NCBI GenBank assembly: GCA_011037195.1
Contig: JAAEAF010001973.1
Coordinates: 145,756 to 209,755 of the forward strand
Direction: 5' to 3'
Source of the DNA: Triatoma infestans
Lineage: Eukaryota > Arthropoda > Insecta > Hemiptera > Reduviidae
DNA: 64,000 nucleotides
The notes beneath the pieces were generated by a model, which was not told where the DNA came from, searched no databases, and saw nothing but the letters and a program-made list of their open reading frames with translations. The position numbers and the translations under genes are program-made. Of the stretch, positions 11,735-23,439 are shown piece by piece; within the stretch, counting starts at the first letter, position 1; every line of letters starts with the position of its first letter.

Positions 11735-12105
11735 TTTAGAGCTCTGATTAATATATAGATTGTAGTATTGTATAATGAACTGATAATGCATTTAGAGGGA
11801 AGCATAACCTCATCCCTCTCCCCCCTCCAAAAAAATCCACTTAAATGATGAATTTTCTTCGAATAAGTTTCAAATGAAAGTTAATAGACCAACAAAGTTT
11901 AAAGAAAATTGCTGAAGAATCAGTAACTTTCGAGAACATCGCAAAAATAAAAATAAAAAAAGATTCAATAAAATGGTACTTCCGGTTGAGAAATTTTGAC
12001 AGATAACTTTCTATCGGTTCCTTTGGTTTTCTTGACAAAGAATGTCAAGTTTGAAAACAATTTTATTTTCTGCAACCTTTTTCATCCATAAAAATTCCGA
12101 TTGAA
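11735..12105 (+). repeat. Family S repeat, central part
   Basis: Forward orientation: module 2 with gtttcaaatgaaagtt, ggtacttccggttgagaaat, gacagataactttc and caagtttgaaaac. It is joined head to head with an inverted piece on its right. Confidence 0.75.
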
Positions 12106-12372
12106 TTTATTAAATTTATACTATGAATGATCTATAAAAGCTTTGTATTTTTTACCGGAGAAAGTTCATTTAATGAAATTTGTGGGAAGGGAAGTTTACG
12201 ATAGCCTCAAAAAAAAAAAAGTCTTTTTATTAAATTTAAATTCTCTCCTTTGATGCAGTAATTGAAAACAAATAAACATTTAATAAATATTATAAGTTTG
12301 AAGAAAATTTCTCACTTACAACTGCGTATGACTGCAGTAAGAGAAAGTCGTGTGAGTGTTTCACACCAGCGT
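12106..12372 (-). repeat. Family S repeat, left end inverted
   Basis: Reverse orientation. It ends with gcagtaagagaaagtcgtgt and gagtgtttcacaccag. Together with 11,735-12,105 it makes a head-to-head pair. Confidence 0.75.
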
Positions 12373-13287
12373 TGTTTTCTTGAAGTATATGTGTAAGAAT
12401 TGACAAATAATCAATATTTGCAATCCCAAGTAATTTTCATATTTAAAAGTAAGCAATAAAGAATATTTAAAAAAAATAGAATATAAGAAGTAAAATTTTT
12501 AGGAGAATAATTTATATATATAGTAAAATTCTACGTAAAATATTGATTAGATGTTAGGGATTAAAATATCTTTTTTGTCCCCCTTCATTATCAGACTTGT
12601 TATCAACAGTGATAACAATGTTTAGTGTGTTCATTAATGATTCATTGATTCTAGTATTAGAAAAATAATTTGATTCAGTTTTTTTTTTTTAACCATTAAA
12701 CATTATTTCTAAAATTAACAACTCGGAAAGAATATATATATAAGATAACATTGTTTTTATCGTATAGAATAGCATAAAGCAACTGAAGAGCATGAATTCG
12801 TCAGTATAGTATTTAATAGGAGTATTGTTACAATATCATAATTTTATAAGAAGGTATAAAATAATAATACCAAAAAAATATATAGCATACCTAGATGAAT
12901 CATTTGACCGAAAGCTTACTACAAATGTTAAATTAAAATATTACTCGTATTAAAATAACAAAAAAATTATTTACGTTTGTCAAATATTCCTTTAAACGCT
13001 GCTGTTTTTGACAATGTCAAAAATGATACTGACTACATAATAATCTAGATGATGATGAGTAAAAAGAATACATATTAAAAATAAAATTGACAAAAACTCT
13101 GTCACAAATTCTCCAGAACATGATAGAGTTTTTTTGTTTGAAAAGCAACTATAAGTCTTTTTATTAATGTAATTACAATTCTAATTAAGAAAATGTTAGT
13201 GGCCTTTGTTAACTTTCAACATTAACTATAGGAAGTTGAACATTATATTTATTCATTTTTACTTTCTCCATTGCCTTTCTCCTTTCT
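12373..13287. other. AT-rich stretch
   Basis: No gene. It holds a small perfect hairpin (tttgacaatgtcaaa, about 13,006-13,020) and a TA microsatellite near 12,733. Confidence 0.45.
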
Positions 13288-13585
13288 CCTGGTAAGAGGA
13301 ATTATTACGATCGCGTCAAATTTCCGCAATTGAGTTTTTCATCTTAAGTACATGTTTCTTTCAACGAAAAAAATATTTCAAGCTATGTGTATGGTGTGTG
13401 TTTGTGTACGCAAAATAACTTAAAAAAAAACAAAACGAAAAATCGCAGCTATTCCGTGAAGGTACTACTATCGCATCTGACACTTTTGAGCAAAATCCAT
13501 CAACCGGAAGTTTGGCTTTACTGATTTTGTTTTGTTTTTTGTTTTCGAATACAGATCCAAACAATTTTCTTTATACTTCCATTTA
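13288..13585 (-). repeat. Family S repeat, right half
   Basis: Reverse orientation: gtaagaggaattattacgat hairpin side, tcgcgtcaaatttccgcaat, the GT-rich tract near 13,395, then catcaaccggaagtttggct. It stops about 50 bases before the Jockey-like insertion. Confidence 0.75.
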
Positions 13586-13739
13586 ATGAAGTTTTAACCG
13601 AAAATTTATTTATCAGCCAACCATAATGTTAACTTTTTTTTTTTTAATCTTTATTCAACTATGGCGCTATAAGTAACAATCATACAAAGAACGTAAATAC
13701 AAAATGAGTGGGCCCTATGGTAACACTCCAAAACTATAC

Positions 13740-14096
13740 AAAATCACTATTGACTCTCTTCACTTGAGAGGAGATTAGGAGGCAATTGTCTTTTAAGACG
13801 TCTAGGAGGTTATTAGGAAGTATTCGGGAAGACAGGTGTTGAATTAAAGGGTTCGTGTGAGTCTGTAGGTTAATATGGAATTTCCTGTAACAGGTTTGAG
13901 CGGCTTGAGCAATGAACGGTATATTAAGATCAGTGTGTATGGTTTTCGGTTGGAGACGTAAAAAGGAGTGTTTACAATGTTACGGAGGATTCTGGATTGT
14001 AGGGATTGGAGTCTTTGGAGATGAGCGTTTGGTTCAACCCCATATTTCTATCCCGTACGGCCAGATAGGCTTTAAAATAGATGTATAAATTAGTCT
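13740..14096 (-). pseudogene. Jockey-like LINE ORF2 C-terminal part, beyond the nested insertion
   Basis: The text after the insertion reads LIYTSILKPIWPYGIEIWG, the strongly conserved thumb block of Jockey-type ORF2, followed by IPFIAQAAQTCYRKFHINLQ. It is the continuation of the fragment to the right; one stop follows IWG and other frame breaks are present. Confidence 0.85.
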
Positions 14097-14357
14097 ATAG
14101 AGAGTTAGGGAAACGGTGTATCACTACTTATGTCAGTGTCCCCGTTTCGCTGGAACTAGGTTTCGTATATTTGGGAGGACACCACTCTCGCAGGATTGTC
14201 TAGGCGAGTTGGAGTTTAGGGATATCTTGAGATATTGTAGATTAACCGGCAAGTTACCGGGGGAGACTAATTAAGGGGTTACGGGGGGTATCGGGGGGAT
14301 AAGAGCCATATAGGCTTAGGTCCCGCGCCTTTGGGCACCCGTTTCCGATAATAATAA
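14097..14357 (+). mobile_element. 5'-truncated copy of the 50-kb RNase H LINE, nested in the Jockey-like LINE
   Basis: From 14,102 onward it matches 55,490-55,766: the last ~55 codons of ORF2 (VYHYLCQCPRFAG), the stop, the 3' UTR and a TAA-type tail. By eye about 11 substitutions in about 245 aligned bases separate the two. The flanks share tagtct (14,091-14,096 and 14,358-14,363), a short probable target duplication. The first 4-5 bases of the insert (atag) have no match in the full copy and may be untemplated. Confidence 0.9.
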
Positions 14358-14434
14358 TAGTCTTTTGTTGTCTAGGGAGAGTTTAGATCTGTTGTCCAAT
14401 AGTCTTTTAAGATGTCGAAAGCGTCTGTTTAGTT

Positions 14435-14990
14435 CTACTCTTTTGAGTCGTGTATGAGGAGTAAAGCCCAAGGTAGCGAGCAACTTTGACCACTGGAAAG
14501 GGAATTAAGTTGGTAGACTGGGGGGAGAGTAATGCGACGTAGAGTGAAGGTAATGTTTTGGGACTTATTTTCATTAAGTTTAATGACCCATTGTTTGAAC
14601 CAATTTTCTAGGGAGGAGAGGTGGGTTTGTAGATTTCTATGGGCTGTTACGGGATCATTATTGGAAGACAGTATAGCAGTATCATCTGCATAGGTGAGAA
14701 GGATGGTATCAGGTTGTGTTGGGATGTCTGCAGTGTATACTGAGTAAAGGATAGGACCTAGAATGCTGCCTTGCGGCGCTCCAGCTTCGGAATGATTGAA
14801 AGAAGAGAAAGATGATCCAATTTGTACTTGAAAATACCTATCAGATAAGTAGGATTTTAGGATAAGATAATAGGTAGCTGGAAGGATGCCCTTAAGTTTC
14901 CAGAGCAGCCCGGGGTGCCATACTCGATCAAAGGCCTGCTTCACATCGAGGAAAGCCCCCGAACAGCACTCCTTCTTTTCAATGGAGGAT
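14435..14990 (-). pseudogene. Jockey-like reverse transcriptase fragment
   Basis: Minus-strand reading starts SSIEKKECCSGAFLDVKQAF, where FLDVKQAFDRVWHPG is motif A with its catalytic aspartate. It continues with GAPQGSILGPILYSVY (motif B) and TYADDTAIL (motif C, the YADD active site), then KLNENKSQ. These are all in the order of Jockey/CR1-type reverse transcriptases. The finger region and the endonuclease are lost by 5' truncation. After about 14,500 the text moves to other frames (PVVKVARYLGL, then HTRLKRVELNRRFRHLKRLL) up to the nested insertion. Confidence 0.88.
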
Positions 14991-15004
14991 GTAATGATGT
15001 TAAC

Positions 15005-17699
15005 TTAACCTGAATATCAGGATAGATAACCTGTAACTTTTCATTTTTGCGATATTTGTAACATTTCCACATACATACAAATATTGTTTTTCGCACTTGG
15101 AATAATCTCAGTATTTCCGGTAAAGAAATAAATTTCATACATTTTTTTTTATCTTCATTTATGTATATGGCAGTTTTGTCCATTTGTTTACACTTCTTCG
15201 TTGTTGTAAAATCACAGCGCGTAATGACTCATTGAGGTGAGACCAAACAGAAAGAACTCTCTGATGATGCGAGATCAGAATAAGGCTAAGGTGGATATAG
15301 CTGAATTTCCGAGTTCTAATTTTTCATTAGTTTCAAGCATTGATTGTGCAATGTTCCGGAGTAACGGTAGTTCTTCCGTCACTTATTCAATTGTTTCTTT
15401 CTTCTTTCATTACTTGTCGTCTGTCTTTTTTGAATATGCGCACATCATTGCAAGATTAAATGATGGAGCTGAAACCACATTGTTCGTTCTGCACGTTGCA
15501 AATTACACGAACACTTTTGAGCAGGTCAATCCGTTTGTGAGAAGTTCGCCCGATTCATACAGACGGTTTCATTCCTCAGAAAATTCCAGAAATCCTGTAA
15601 CTGCATAGAAATCAACGAATTCATTTCAATAAAATTAGAAATGACAGATTATTTTAGGAAACTGTTCTGTCGAAGTTTTTCTTTGAGTGAAGCTGTTTCC
15701 TGATTTCCACTCAGTAATTAAAGTGAAACTTTGGATGTAAGAAGTTGTTCTGTTATTTCTTTTTTTTAACGGATGTTAAATCGATTTTATATTCGCTTTC
15801 AGTAATAATGACTATTTCATTTCCTGTTCTGATCGTAAATTTCCTTTTAGAGTTTTGTGAATTTATATATGACACTAAATGCCTTTGTTTATTTCTCTTG
15901 CGATCATGGTAAATTTTTCAAATTAATTTTTATGTTTATAGATACCGGTAATTCCGTGATTGTAACGAATTATTTTTTTAGCGTTTTTAGGACTCTTCAG
16001 TTGGTAAAATACGAACGTTTCGGTCAAGTACTATCAACCAAACGTGTTTTTTCTAAGTTCTTGCAAAATTCTCGAAAGTCTTTGAGCCGATGGAAACTTT
16101 GAACGCAAATATTAATTAAACCAAACTCTGATTTGAATCAGACAAAAGAGGTATATTAAGAAAAGGCACGATCTAAATATATTGTCTGGCAATCCCAAAT
16201 CCCTATCGCCAATGCAATTATCAATTTTTATGTGCAAACTTTTTCCATGAATATTTATGGGTATCTAGAATAGTTTGTGACGTTACTCTTACCTCTAAGC
16301 TACCATTTTTCATTTTAATGATCGGTTTTCCACTACTACCTTTATTATATTAAATGCAAACTAAACATTAATAAAAATTTCATTCTTAAAGAAAATTACG
16401 TCAGTTAGAATCATCGTATAAGATACAGTAGTAATGTGCTGACTGGACACTGGATATTTTATAAATTTCAAAACAGTTTTTTAATAGCTTAACTGGATTT
16501 CGGAAAATGTTTATTGATGTCTTTACTTCCGGTTTTTGCACGCTTTTCTCGTGATAATATAATTATAAGTGTCATTTGGTATTTCGTCTATGCTGAAATA
16601 ATTTTTGCTTCAGAGACAATAATTAATATGCTTCAAATGTCTTCTTTTTTTTTTAATTAATTGTAAAGTATTTAATAAAAGATGACCAGGTTTATGCAAA
16701 ATCAAATTTTAGCCGATTTAGTTGTAGACGTTATTTAATGAGAGAAGACAAACTCTTAGATATATATATATAGTGAAAGTAGGGGAAGGAAAATAAAAAC
16801 AAAATGGTCGATTTAATACAGTCAGCCGGTGTCTTTGATCTGTGGTTCAGTGAGAACGAGAGGGGAAGTTAGTTGTTACTTTCTGTTTTAATAACCAACC
16901 AAACACAATTAGTTAAAAATAAAATATAAGCTTGAAAAAATGTAATAAAACTTTATTAAAGTTGGAGGAAAAAAATATATAACAGGATAAAGTATACAAC
17001 ACTCATTAGGAGTTGCCTACCTTTAATTAGCAATGCTAAAATTATGTGTTAATTAAACCACAAAGTTTGATGACGAGTTTCACTTCCGTTTTAAAGAGTG
17101 CATTCACGAACGTACACGTTAACAAATCTTTCAACCAAACTTGGAGACAAAGTAGTCCCCAAACTAAAGTCTGACTAGGATTTTTTCTTGGCTCCATGGG
17201 ATCCCAATTGCGATTTTCGATAGAGGGAAAGTTAGTTTTAATTTAGTGGGATTTGATATAGCAGGACTGGGTAGGATTGAGTATTATGCAGCTTAATCAA
17301 TGGGATTTATTATTTAGGTTAGTGTATATCTGTGATTGCTGTCTTAATTTGGAGGAGCTCCATATGGTGGTTTGTTCGATGGATTTGTGACTGAAGAGTT
17401 TAGGATATGGTGAAGGTTGAAGCGTTTCGCTTTATATTACTGTTAACAAGGAAATTTAAGCTAACAAAGAAAGCTAACGGTACTAGCATAAAACTTTTTA
17501 TAGTTAAGCTAAGCTCGTTTCGTTATTGTTTCGTTTTTAGCTATTTAGTATATTGTTTGCAAACACAAATTATTGTTTCTGGTACCTTTATACTCGTATT
17601 ATACTCAAAACAGTGTATTTTATATATTTCATTTAGTTTTTTATTTATTTATTGGTTCTAAGCAATTCTTATAATATTAATATATTTATTTATTAATAC
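15005..17699. other. Unassigned stretch
   Basis: About 2.7 kb with no readable domain. The longest frame outside transposons (15,237-15,608 plus, 123 codons) has no recognisable family, signal peptide or compositional support and is not called as a gene. A TA microsatellite lies at about 16,760. Confidence 0.45.
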
Positions 17700-18091
17700 T
17701 AAGCACGAGGAAGTATTGTAATTCGTGTCAAATTTTCGATATCGAATTTTCATCAGATATACATGTTTTGAGGTCCTTTGAGTCAGAAAAAGTGTTTTTT
17801 TAGAATTTGGTCTGTTTGTGTGTGAATGTGTATGTGTGGTCAGCATACATAACTCAAAAAGGGAAAAATCACAGGAAGTTCAAACTAGATAGTCGTGAAG
17901 TGTTAGCATGTGACCAGACAAAATTGATCAAAAACGGTCAATCGGAAGTAACACTTTACTGAATGGATTTTTCCATTTTTTTTGTTGCGATTTTCTTGAA
18001 AATGGCTCCAACAAATTTCTTTAAATTAGAATATTAACTACATATACAAAGAGCTACAATTTTTATTTGTAATATTTCTTCGGGAAAATTC
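17700..18091 (-). repeat. Family S repeat, right half
   Basis: Reverse orientation: acgaggaagtattgtaattc (hairpin side), ttttcgatatcgaattttca, the GT-rich tract near 17,815-17,840, tcaatcggaagtaacacttt and module 2 up to cttcgggaaaattc. The minus-strand frame across it is not a gene. Confidence 0.8.
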
Positions 18092-18254
18092 TTTTTTTCT
18101 TTCTTTCTTTAATTTCCATTTTATTCGCGCTCCACCAACTGAAAATATGCCGTAATCTATACACTGGAAATTCTCGAAATTCTATTCCCCATATTCCATG
18201 TTTTTCCCGGAGAAAGCAGATACTGAATATCGAATATCATTTCTTTTCCCGGTT

Positions 18255-18720
18255 ACACCCAATTCTTTTTCAAGGAATCATTTGTTTCATATTTTATGAT
18301 TGGCTCAATTAAGGAAGCTTTATTTTGTACTTTGCCAAAGATTTTGCAATATCCGAGTACTATATCGATCCTTAGCATCCTTATTTTACATACTTTGTCC
18401 AAAAGTCTCATGTTTCTCTTCAGCAGTTTTAGTTCCTTCTATTAAATTATTTAGTAAACATTGTGGTGGCTCCGAATGAGCAGAAGCATCAAAGCTTCTT
18501 CCACGTTTGTTCATTAAGAAATCTTGAATGGTAAATAGCTGAAGTTAATTATGTAGCTGACTATTTCTAAATTATCAGAGGGCGCATCTGCTACTCCATT
18601 CATTGATGAGTCACTCTCATGATTTGACCACGAAATACTTCTAGGCAATTCATTTTGGATGCAGTATTTTATGTCCATTCATTAAGTTGCTGTTAATGGG
18701 TTGACTCTTAATATAAATAA
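18255..18720 (-). pseudogene. Unidentified coding relic with frameshifts
   Basis: Three open stretches in different frames follow one another on the minus strand: NELPRSISWSNHESDSSMNG (about 18,690-18,540), MNKRGRSFDASAHSEPPQCL with EEKHETFGQS (about 18,530-18,410), and DKVCKIRMLRIDIVLGYCKI (about 18,405-18,265). A serine-rich linker followed by a charged segment with alternating hydrophobic residues is reminiscent of the linker and BESS-like tail of MADF-type proteins, which occur in host regulators and in Harbinger-type transposons. The resemblance is weak. What is seen is only that protein-like text continues over frameshifts. Confidence 0.35.
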
Positions 18721-19049
18721 AGATCGAGACTTTTTATTAATTCAATGGATGAAATAAAGGAATAAAAAAAGAAAAAAAATGCCTGCGATGGAACACTCAT
18801 ACGAATTTCTTTGCCTGTAATTTTTTTTTCGTACTTTGTTTCTTTAAACTCAAAATGTTTACGGTACGTTTAGTTGGCAATGACAATACTATTAAAGGGG
18901 GTGGGGATGATAGTTGTTGGTTTTTAGGACATACTTTTTAAGATTTACCTAGATGTTTAAACTCAACAATAGTTAGAAGTTGGGCTCTAAGTCATAGATT
19001 CCCCGGAACCTTCGTAATAAACAAGTTTTCCGCAAAAATATTTCATATT
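18721..19049. other. AT-rich stretch
   Basis: No gene or recognisable repeat end. Confidence 0.45.
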
Positions 19050-19500
19050 CACAGTGAGAGAGGTTTAAATCTGTGCAGATAGGATTCCGAGTTCAACAAA
19101 AATAATTCTATATGTTTCTGGTAAATTGCGTAAATAAACTCTTAACCTATTCAGCAAATTAACACTTCCGGTTAACCGATATTCTACAAACTTAGTATTC
19201 TAGCAATGCATTTAATGCAGCTTCAAATTACATAGGTATTGCACTGAAATAACACTTCACAAGATTGCAGCTCTCTCAAATCCTGCAAAAATCAAATTTG
19301 CCTAAGAAAAATGTTGCAAATATATGTAACAAACTGTGCTATGTGTGTACTTAGTATGCGATATGACCTTTCAGTAATGGTTATACCTAAACGGAATATC
19401 AAGGTTCAGTTTATCTGCGATTTTTCCGTTTTTGACATATTTTATGTCAACTTACACAAAACATGCAGACAATCGCTAATGAGCATTTTTACTTTCCCTT
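19050..19500 (+). repeat. Family S repeat, degraded copy
   Basis: Forward orientation: aacacttccggttaaccgat, module 2, aaacggaatatcaaggttca and gatttttccgtttttgacat, then a decayed right end. The AC tract is lost. A second copy follows in the same orientation. Confidence 0.7.
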
Positions 19501-19590
19501 ACGCCTGCAAGGTAACAAATGTTCGAAATTGATATCTCAAAAACAATTTAGGCCATCCCATTTGTCGCAAAGGTTTCGGGCCCAAATCCA

Positions 19591-20470
19591 AGTGGCGTGA
19601 AACACTCACATGATATTTTTCTTACAGCAGTTTACATAGACTAATCTCTCCAAACGTATAATTCTTACTATATATTCAGTTTTACCTTCAATTTACATCA
19701 AGTGGAGAATGTAACTTCATAAAACAACTTTCTTGACGAAAGCACAACCTACCACTCCCTTGAAACCCCTCTCAAATGAATTTTCTAGGAAAAAGTTTCA
19801 GAAAAAAGTGATAGGCACTGCATGTATGATTTAGTATACCAAGTTTAATGAAATCTGTCGATTATTTCATAGGGAAAATCGCAGCAAACTGAACGAAAAT
19901 ATCTGTTCAGAAAAAACACACTTTTAATTGAATCTGATTAACGGATTATACGGAAGATAGAAGTGTACAGTAAATTAAACCTGGACTTTAGAGGAAAGTT
20001 TAACCCCGCCCCTCCACCAAAAAAAAAAAAAGTTGAAATAAATTTGTCCTTAGAAATGTCTAAAATAAAAGTTGTTGTTGATATACTAAGTTTAAAGAAA
20101 ATCGTTGGGGCCGTTTTCGAAAAAGTCTTGACAAAACTGAAAAAAACAACAAAAACCATTCAATAAAGTAGTACTTCCGGTTGACCGCTTTTGACCAAAA
20201 CCTTATTGTGAGGCTTATCTTAATGGAACATAAACTTAAATATCAAGTTTGAACTTTCTGCGCTATTCTATAGTTATACTGACCACACGCCACACACACA
20301 CGCACGCACGCACGCGCGGACCAATTTGTAAAATCCAATTTTTCTGACTCAGAGGACTTCAAAACATATATTTCCGGTGACTTTTGATTTTCGATATTCG
20401 AAAATTTGACATGATTACTGTACCTCCTATTACTATGGAGTAAGAGAGAGTAAAAAAGTAATAAAAGAGT
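19591..20470 (+). repeat. Family S repeat, near-complete copy
   Basis: Runs from the left end (gtggcgtgaaacactcacat) through both modules to gtacttccggttgaccgctt, the AC/GC tract at about 20,290-20,318, tttccggtgacttttgattt, and the hairpin (acctcctattact...agtaagagagagt) at about 20,421-20,453. The two overlapping frames near 19,940-20,160 are chance. Confidence 0.85.
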
Positions 20471-21005
20471 AAAGTTTGGAAAAAATAAACAAAGCACATT
20501 TTATAAAGTACGTAATACTAAAATACCATTGTTTCAAATACAATGCTATTAGGTAAAAGTTCCAGTTTAAGTTTTGAGTTTCCTTTTTACTTTTTTTTTT
20601 TTTTAAATAAGAAGCTTGTTTGTTTGTCTGTCTTCGCTGGAGAAAATGTCAAAAGAAGCCACTTTACAATAGAAACAGCACACTATCTCTTTAAATATAA
20701 AGTTCTCTTTACTGGAACCAGACTTCAATCGTTCCTTTCTCCTTGTAAACAACATACCACAATGTTAGACAGTCATATATACGTGAAACGCAAAAAAAAA
20801 TATATTATACTCTCCCATGCCAATAAATTTCATTATTGAGATGGCATTCCGTTCAAGACTTTTTAATATTTTTTTTTAATTATGACTGCGAGTGGCACTT
20901 TGATGTTCAGCGTTTGATGTTGCGTTAATCTGCCTGCTTTATTGAATTTCAGGAATAATTTTTTCCCCCATTTGTGACGGCTTTGTTAAATATAATGAAT
21001 AAAAG
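20471..21005. other. Unassigned stretch
   Basis: A 98-codon plus-strand frame (20,543-20,839) is low-complexity and T-rich at its start and resembles no family. Nothing else seen. Confidence 0.4.
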
Positions 21006-21475
21006 AAAAATCTGATGCGAACCACTCACACGACTTTCTCTGACTGCAATTTACTGAAATGTCAAATTTTCTTCACACCTACTGCTCAAAACGGTCGGTG
21101 TTTTTATGGAGACAATCACAGAAAAATGACCTGTTCAGTAAATTCACACTTCCGTTGAACCAATTTTCTTTAATTTGGAATTTTGTGATCACATTTCATT
21201 GTAATTCATTTTAATGTAGATGATAAAATAATATAATAAACTGAAATAACACTTTAGTCGTTAATTCCACCCCTCCTCACAAATCTCTATTAAATGAATT
21301 TTCCCTAAAAACAAGGCACAAATAAAAGTTGTAGTACTTTATATGTGTAGTTAATATTTCAAGTTTAAAGAAAATCGTTGGAGCCATTTTGGAGAAAATT
21401 GCAAAAAAACTAAAAAAAAAAAACGGAAAGATCCATTCAGTGAAGTTGCAATTTGGTCACCTTCAAGTTAAATCC
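21006..21475 (+). repeat. Family S repeat, left two thirds
   Basis: Left end aaaaatctgatgcgaaccac, then cgactttctctgactgcaat, both modules, and ccattcagtgaagttgcaat. The part with the microsatellite and hairpin is missing. Confidence 0.8.
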
Positions 21476-21846
21476 CCCTAATACTCATATGTCCCAATAT
21501 AACAAGTATACTCGTATATCACGCAATTGCCAGCCAAACTTTTAGTAAAAGTTCTAAGTTTGAAAAACTTTGTCAATTAGAATTTTAATAAATGCAGAAT
21601 GAAAAAAAAAAAAATCATAATTAAGTGTTTCAGTGCTTCATTTCTTGCTCCACTATTTTATGCAATAAAAAGAAAATAAAATAAATGTTACTGAATAAGA
21701 AATTTTAAATTCTACAACTTTTTTGGTTACAACCGTTCGTATTCAATTCTCCAGCAATTACGTCAACATAATACTAAACGATGAATGAAAAACCACATTT
21801 CATTGAAATTCGGTTCAGCCACTTTCACGTGGTGGAAATAGAAATC
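21476..21846. other. AT-rich spacer between two family S copies
   Basis: No gene seen. An A run lies at about 21,603-21,614. Confidence 0.45.
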
Positions 21847-22690
21847 TAGTACGAGACACACACGACTGCCTCTTATTGCGGTTATAAATAGTAAATATTC
21901 TTCAAATTTATAATTTTTAATTATCTTCAATTTTATATCAATTGGCGAATCTAAACTTAATAAAACCACTTTTTAGACGCAAGCATCTTTGACGTAAAAC
22001 CTTATCTCTTTCTCGAAACTCCTTATAATAAACTTTCTCAGAAAAAAGTGATAGGTCTCCGGATTTACAGTCAGCCTACCAAATTTAATGAAATTCATGT
22101 TTGTTTGTTTTGTTTTTTTCCCTAAATTGCGAAAAAAAAACTGTTCAGTAAAACTGTAATTCCGGTCAACCGATTTTTTTTCTCCAAATTCTAAATTTTG
22201 GAAACCTATTTACTTAATTCTAATTAATATTATTTAGATGAATCGTATAATATACTAATAAAATAGCATTTTAGAGGAAAACTTACCACATACCTTTCCG
22301 CCCCAAAAGCCCTCTTGAATGAATTATCCATTAATGTTTCAAATGAAAGTTGTAGCTAGTAATATAGTAGTTGATTTATCAAGTTTAAACAGAATCTCAT
22401 TGAAGACATTTTTGGAATAGTTGGGGGGGGCGGTAGAACTGAAAAATCCAATTAAGAAAAATGGGTACTTCCGCTTGAGGATTGTGACAAATAACTTTCC
22501 CATGTTGGGATCCCATGGTAATATCTAAACAGAATGTCAAGTTTAAACTTTCTGCAATTTTTCCATTTATGAGCTGTGTTGTTTAAACACTATTTTTTGA
22601 AAAGCACTTTTTCGGACTCAGGTGACCTCAAAACGTGTAATTTCCGACGAAAAAAACTCGATATCAAAAATTTGACGCGGTCGTAATTTC
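21847..22690 (+). repeat. Family S repeat, near-complete copy
   Basis: Left end ctagtacgagacacacacga, module 1 with aattccggtcaaccgatttt, module 2 with gtacttccgcttgaggattg, then atttccgacgaaaaaaactc near 22,640. The AC tract is absent in this copy. A G run (about 22,424-22,431) lies inside module 2. Confidence 0.8.
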
Positions 22691-23439
22691 CAATTCATTA
22701 ACCAAATTTCCATTCAACACCAGATGCTGTACAATAATGGATTCCATAGCCAATAAATAGTTGTTCTAAAATCTTTTATTTTGACGATGATTACCTGGTG
22801 GTAATTGGTGGTAAATAGTGAGTCTAAATAGATGTAGAAGACATTATTTAATTTTTATTGAAATTATTATTAGGTACCTTTTTTATTTAATTAATAATAG
22901 TAGTATTGTCGTTAAAACATGAAGTCCTAATACTTGAATCACCGCGTAATTGTTGACGTAAGTACTACGCTTAATTCAATAATGATATGAATCATTAAAT
23001 TGGTTATTAATTTTTACAAAAAGATGAAAAAGATGAAGTTTAAAAACTATGAAATATAAATAATAAATAAATAAAAAATTACAACGATATAGGTAAACAA
23101 ATAAACAGAGAACAGCTGATCAGAAAAATACAAATTTTTCCATTGTTCACTAGATTATTTTCAAATTATTCTTCGATAGCGTATTTACAATCATATACTA
23201 AGTATTGTTTTACATTTGTCTCACAGAAATATGTAAATTAATATTATTATGATTTAAATTTAGAATTAATAAATAGTTACTTACCAATATAAAACAATTT
23301 GCGAGATTTCTTATCGTCAAATTGAGAACTTAAAAAAAAAAATTGAAATAAAAGCCTCTATTAGAAACAGATATATAAATGACTGAATGAATGAAAACTC
23401 TACCGAATGAGTGAGGAAGGAGAATGGAATGAAAGGATA
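22691..23439. other. AT-rich stretch
   Basis: No gene or repeat recognised. It lies upstream of the GC-rich island. Confidence 0.45.

Larger units (their letters stand above)
13634..14996 (-). mobile_element. 5'-truncated Jockey-like LINE, itself interrupted
   Basis: The 8 bases atgttaac stand at both ends (13,626-13,633 and 14,997-15,004), a target-site duplication. On the minus strand the 3' end has an AATAAA signal followed by a poly(A) tract (13,634-13,645 as T on plus). The body encodes the reverse transcriptase from the motif A region onward and the downstream thumb region. The copy is truncated within the reverse transcriptase. A second LINE sits inside it at 14,097-14,357. Stops and the truncation make it inactive. 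Confidence 0.9.

Noticed and set aside
14435..14600. C-terminal end of the Jockey-like frame as a real protein end
   Set aside because: The wording continues in other frames up to the nested insertion, so the stop at 14,435 results from a frameshift.
15237..15608. 123-codon plus-strand open frame, the longest outside transposons
   Set aside because: No recognisable domain, unremarkable composition and no splice or promoter context; length is compatible with chance in 64 kb.
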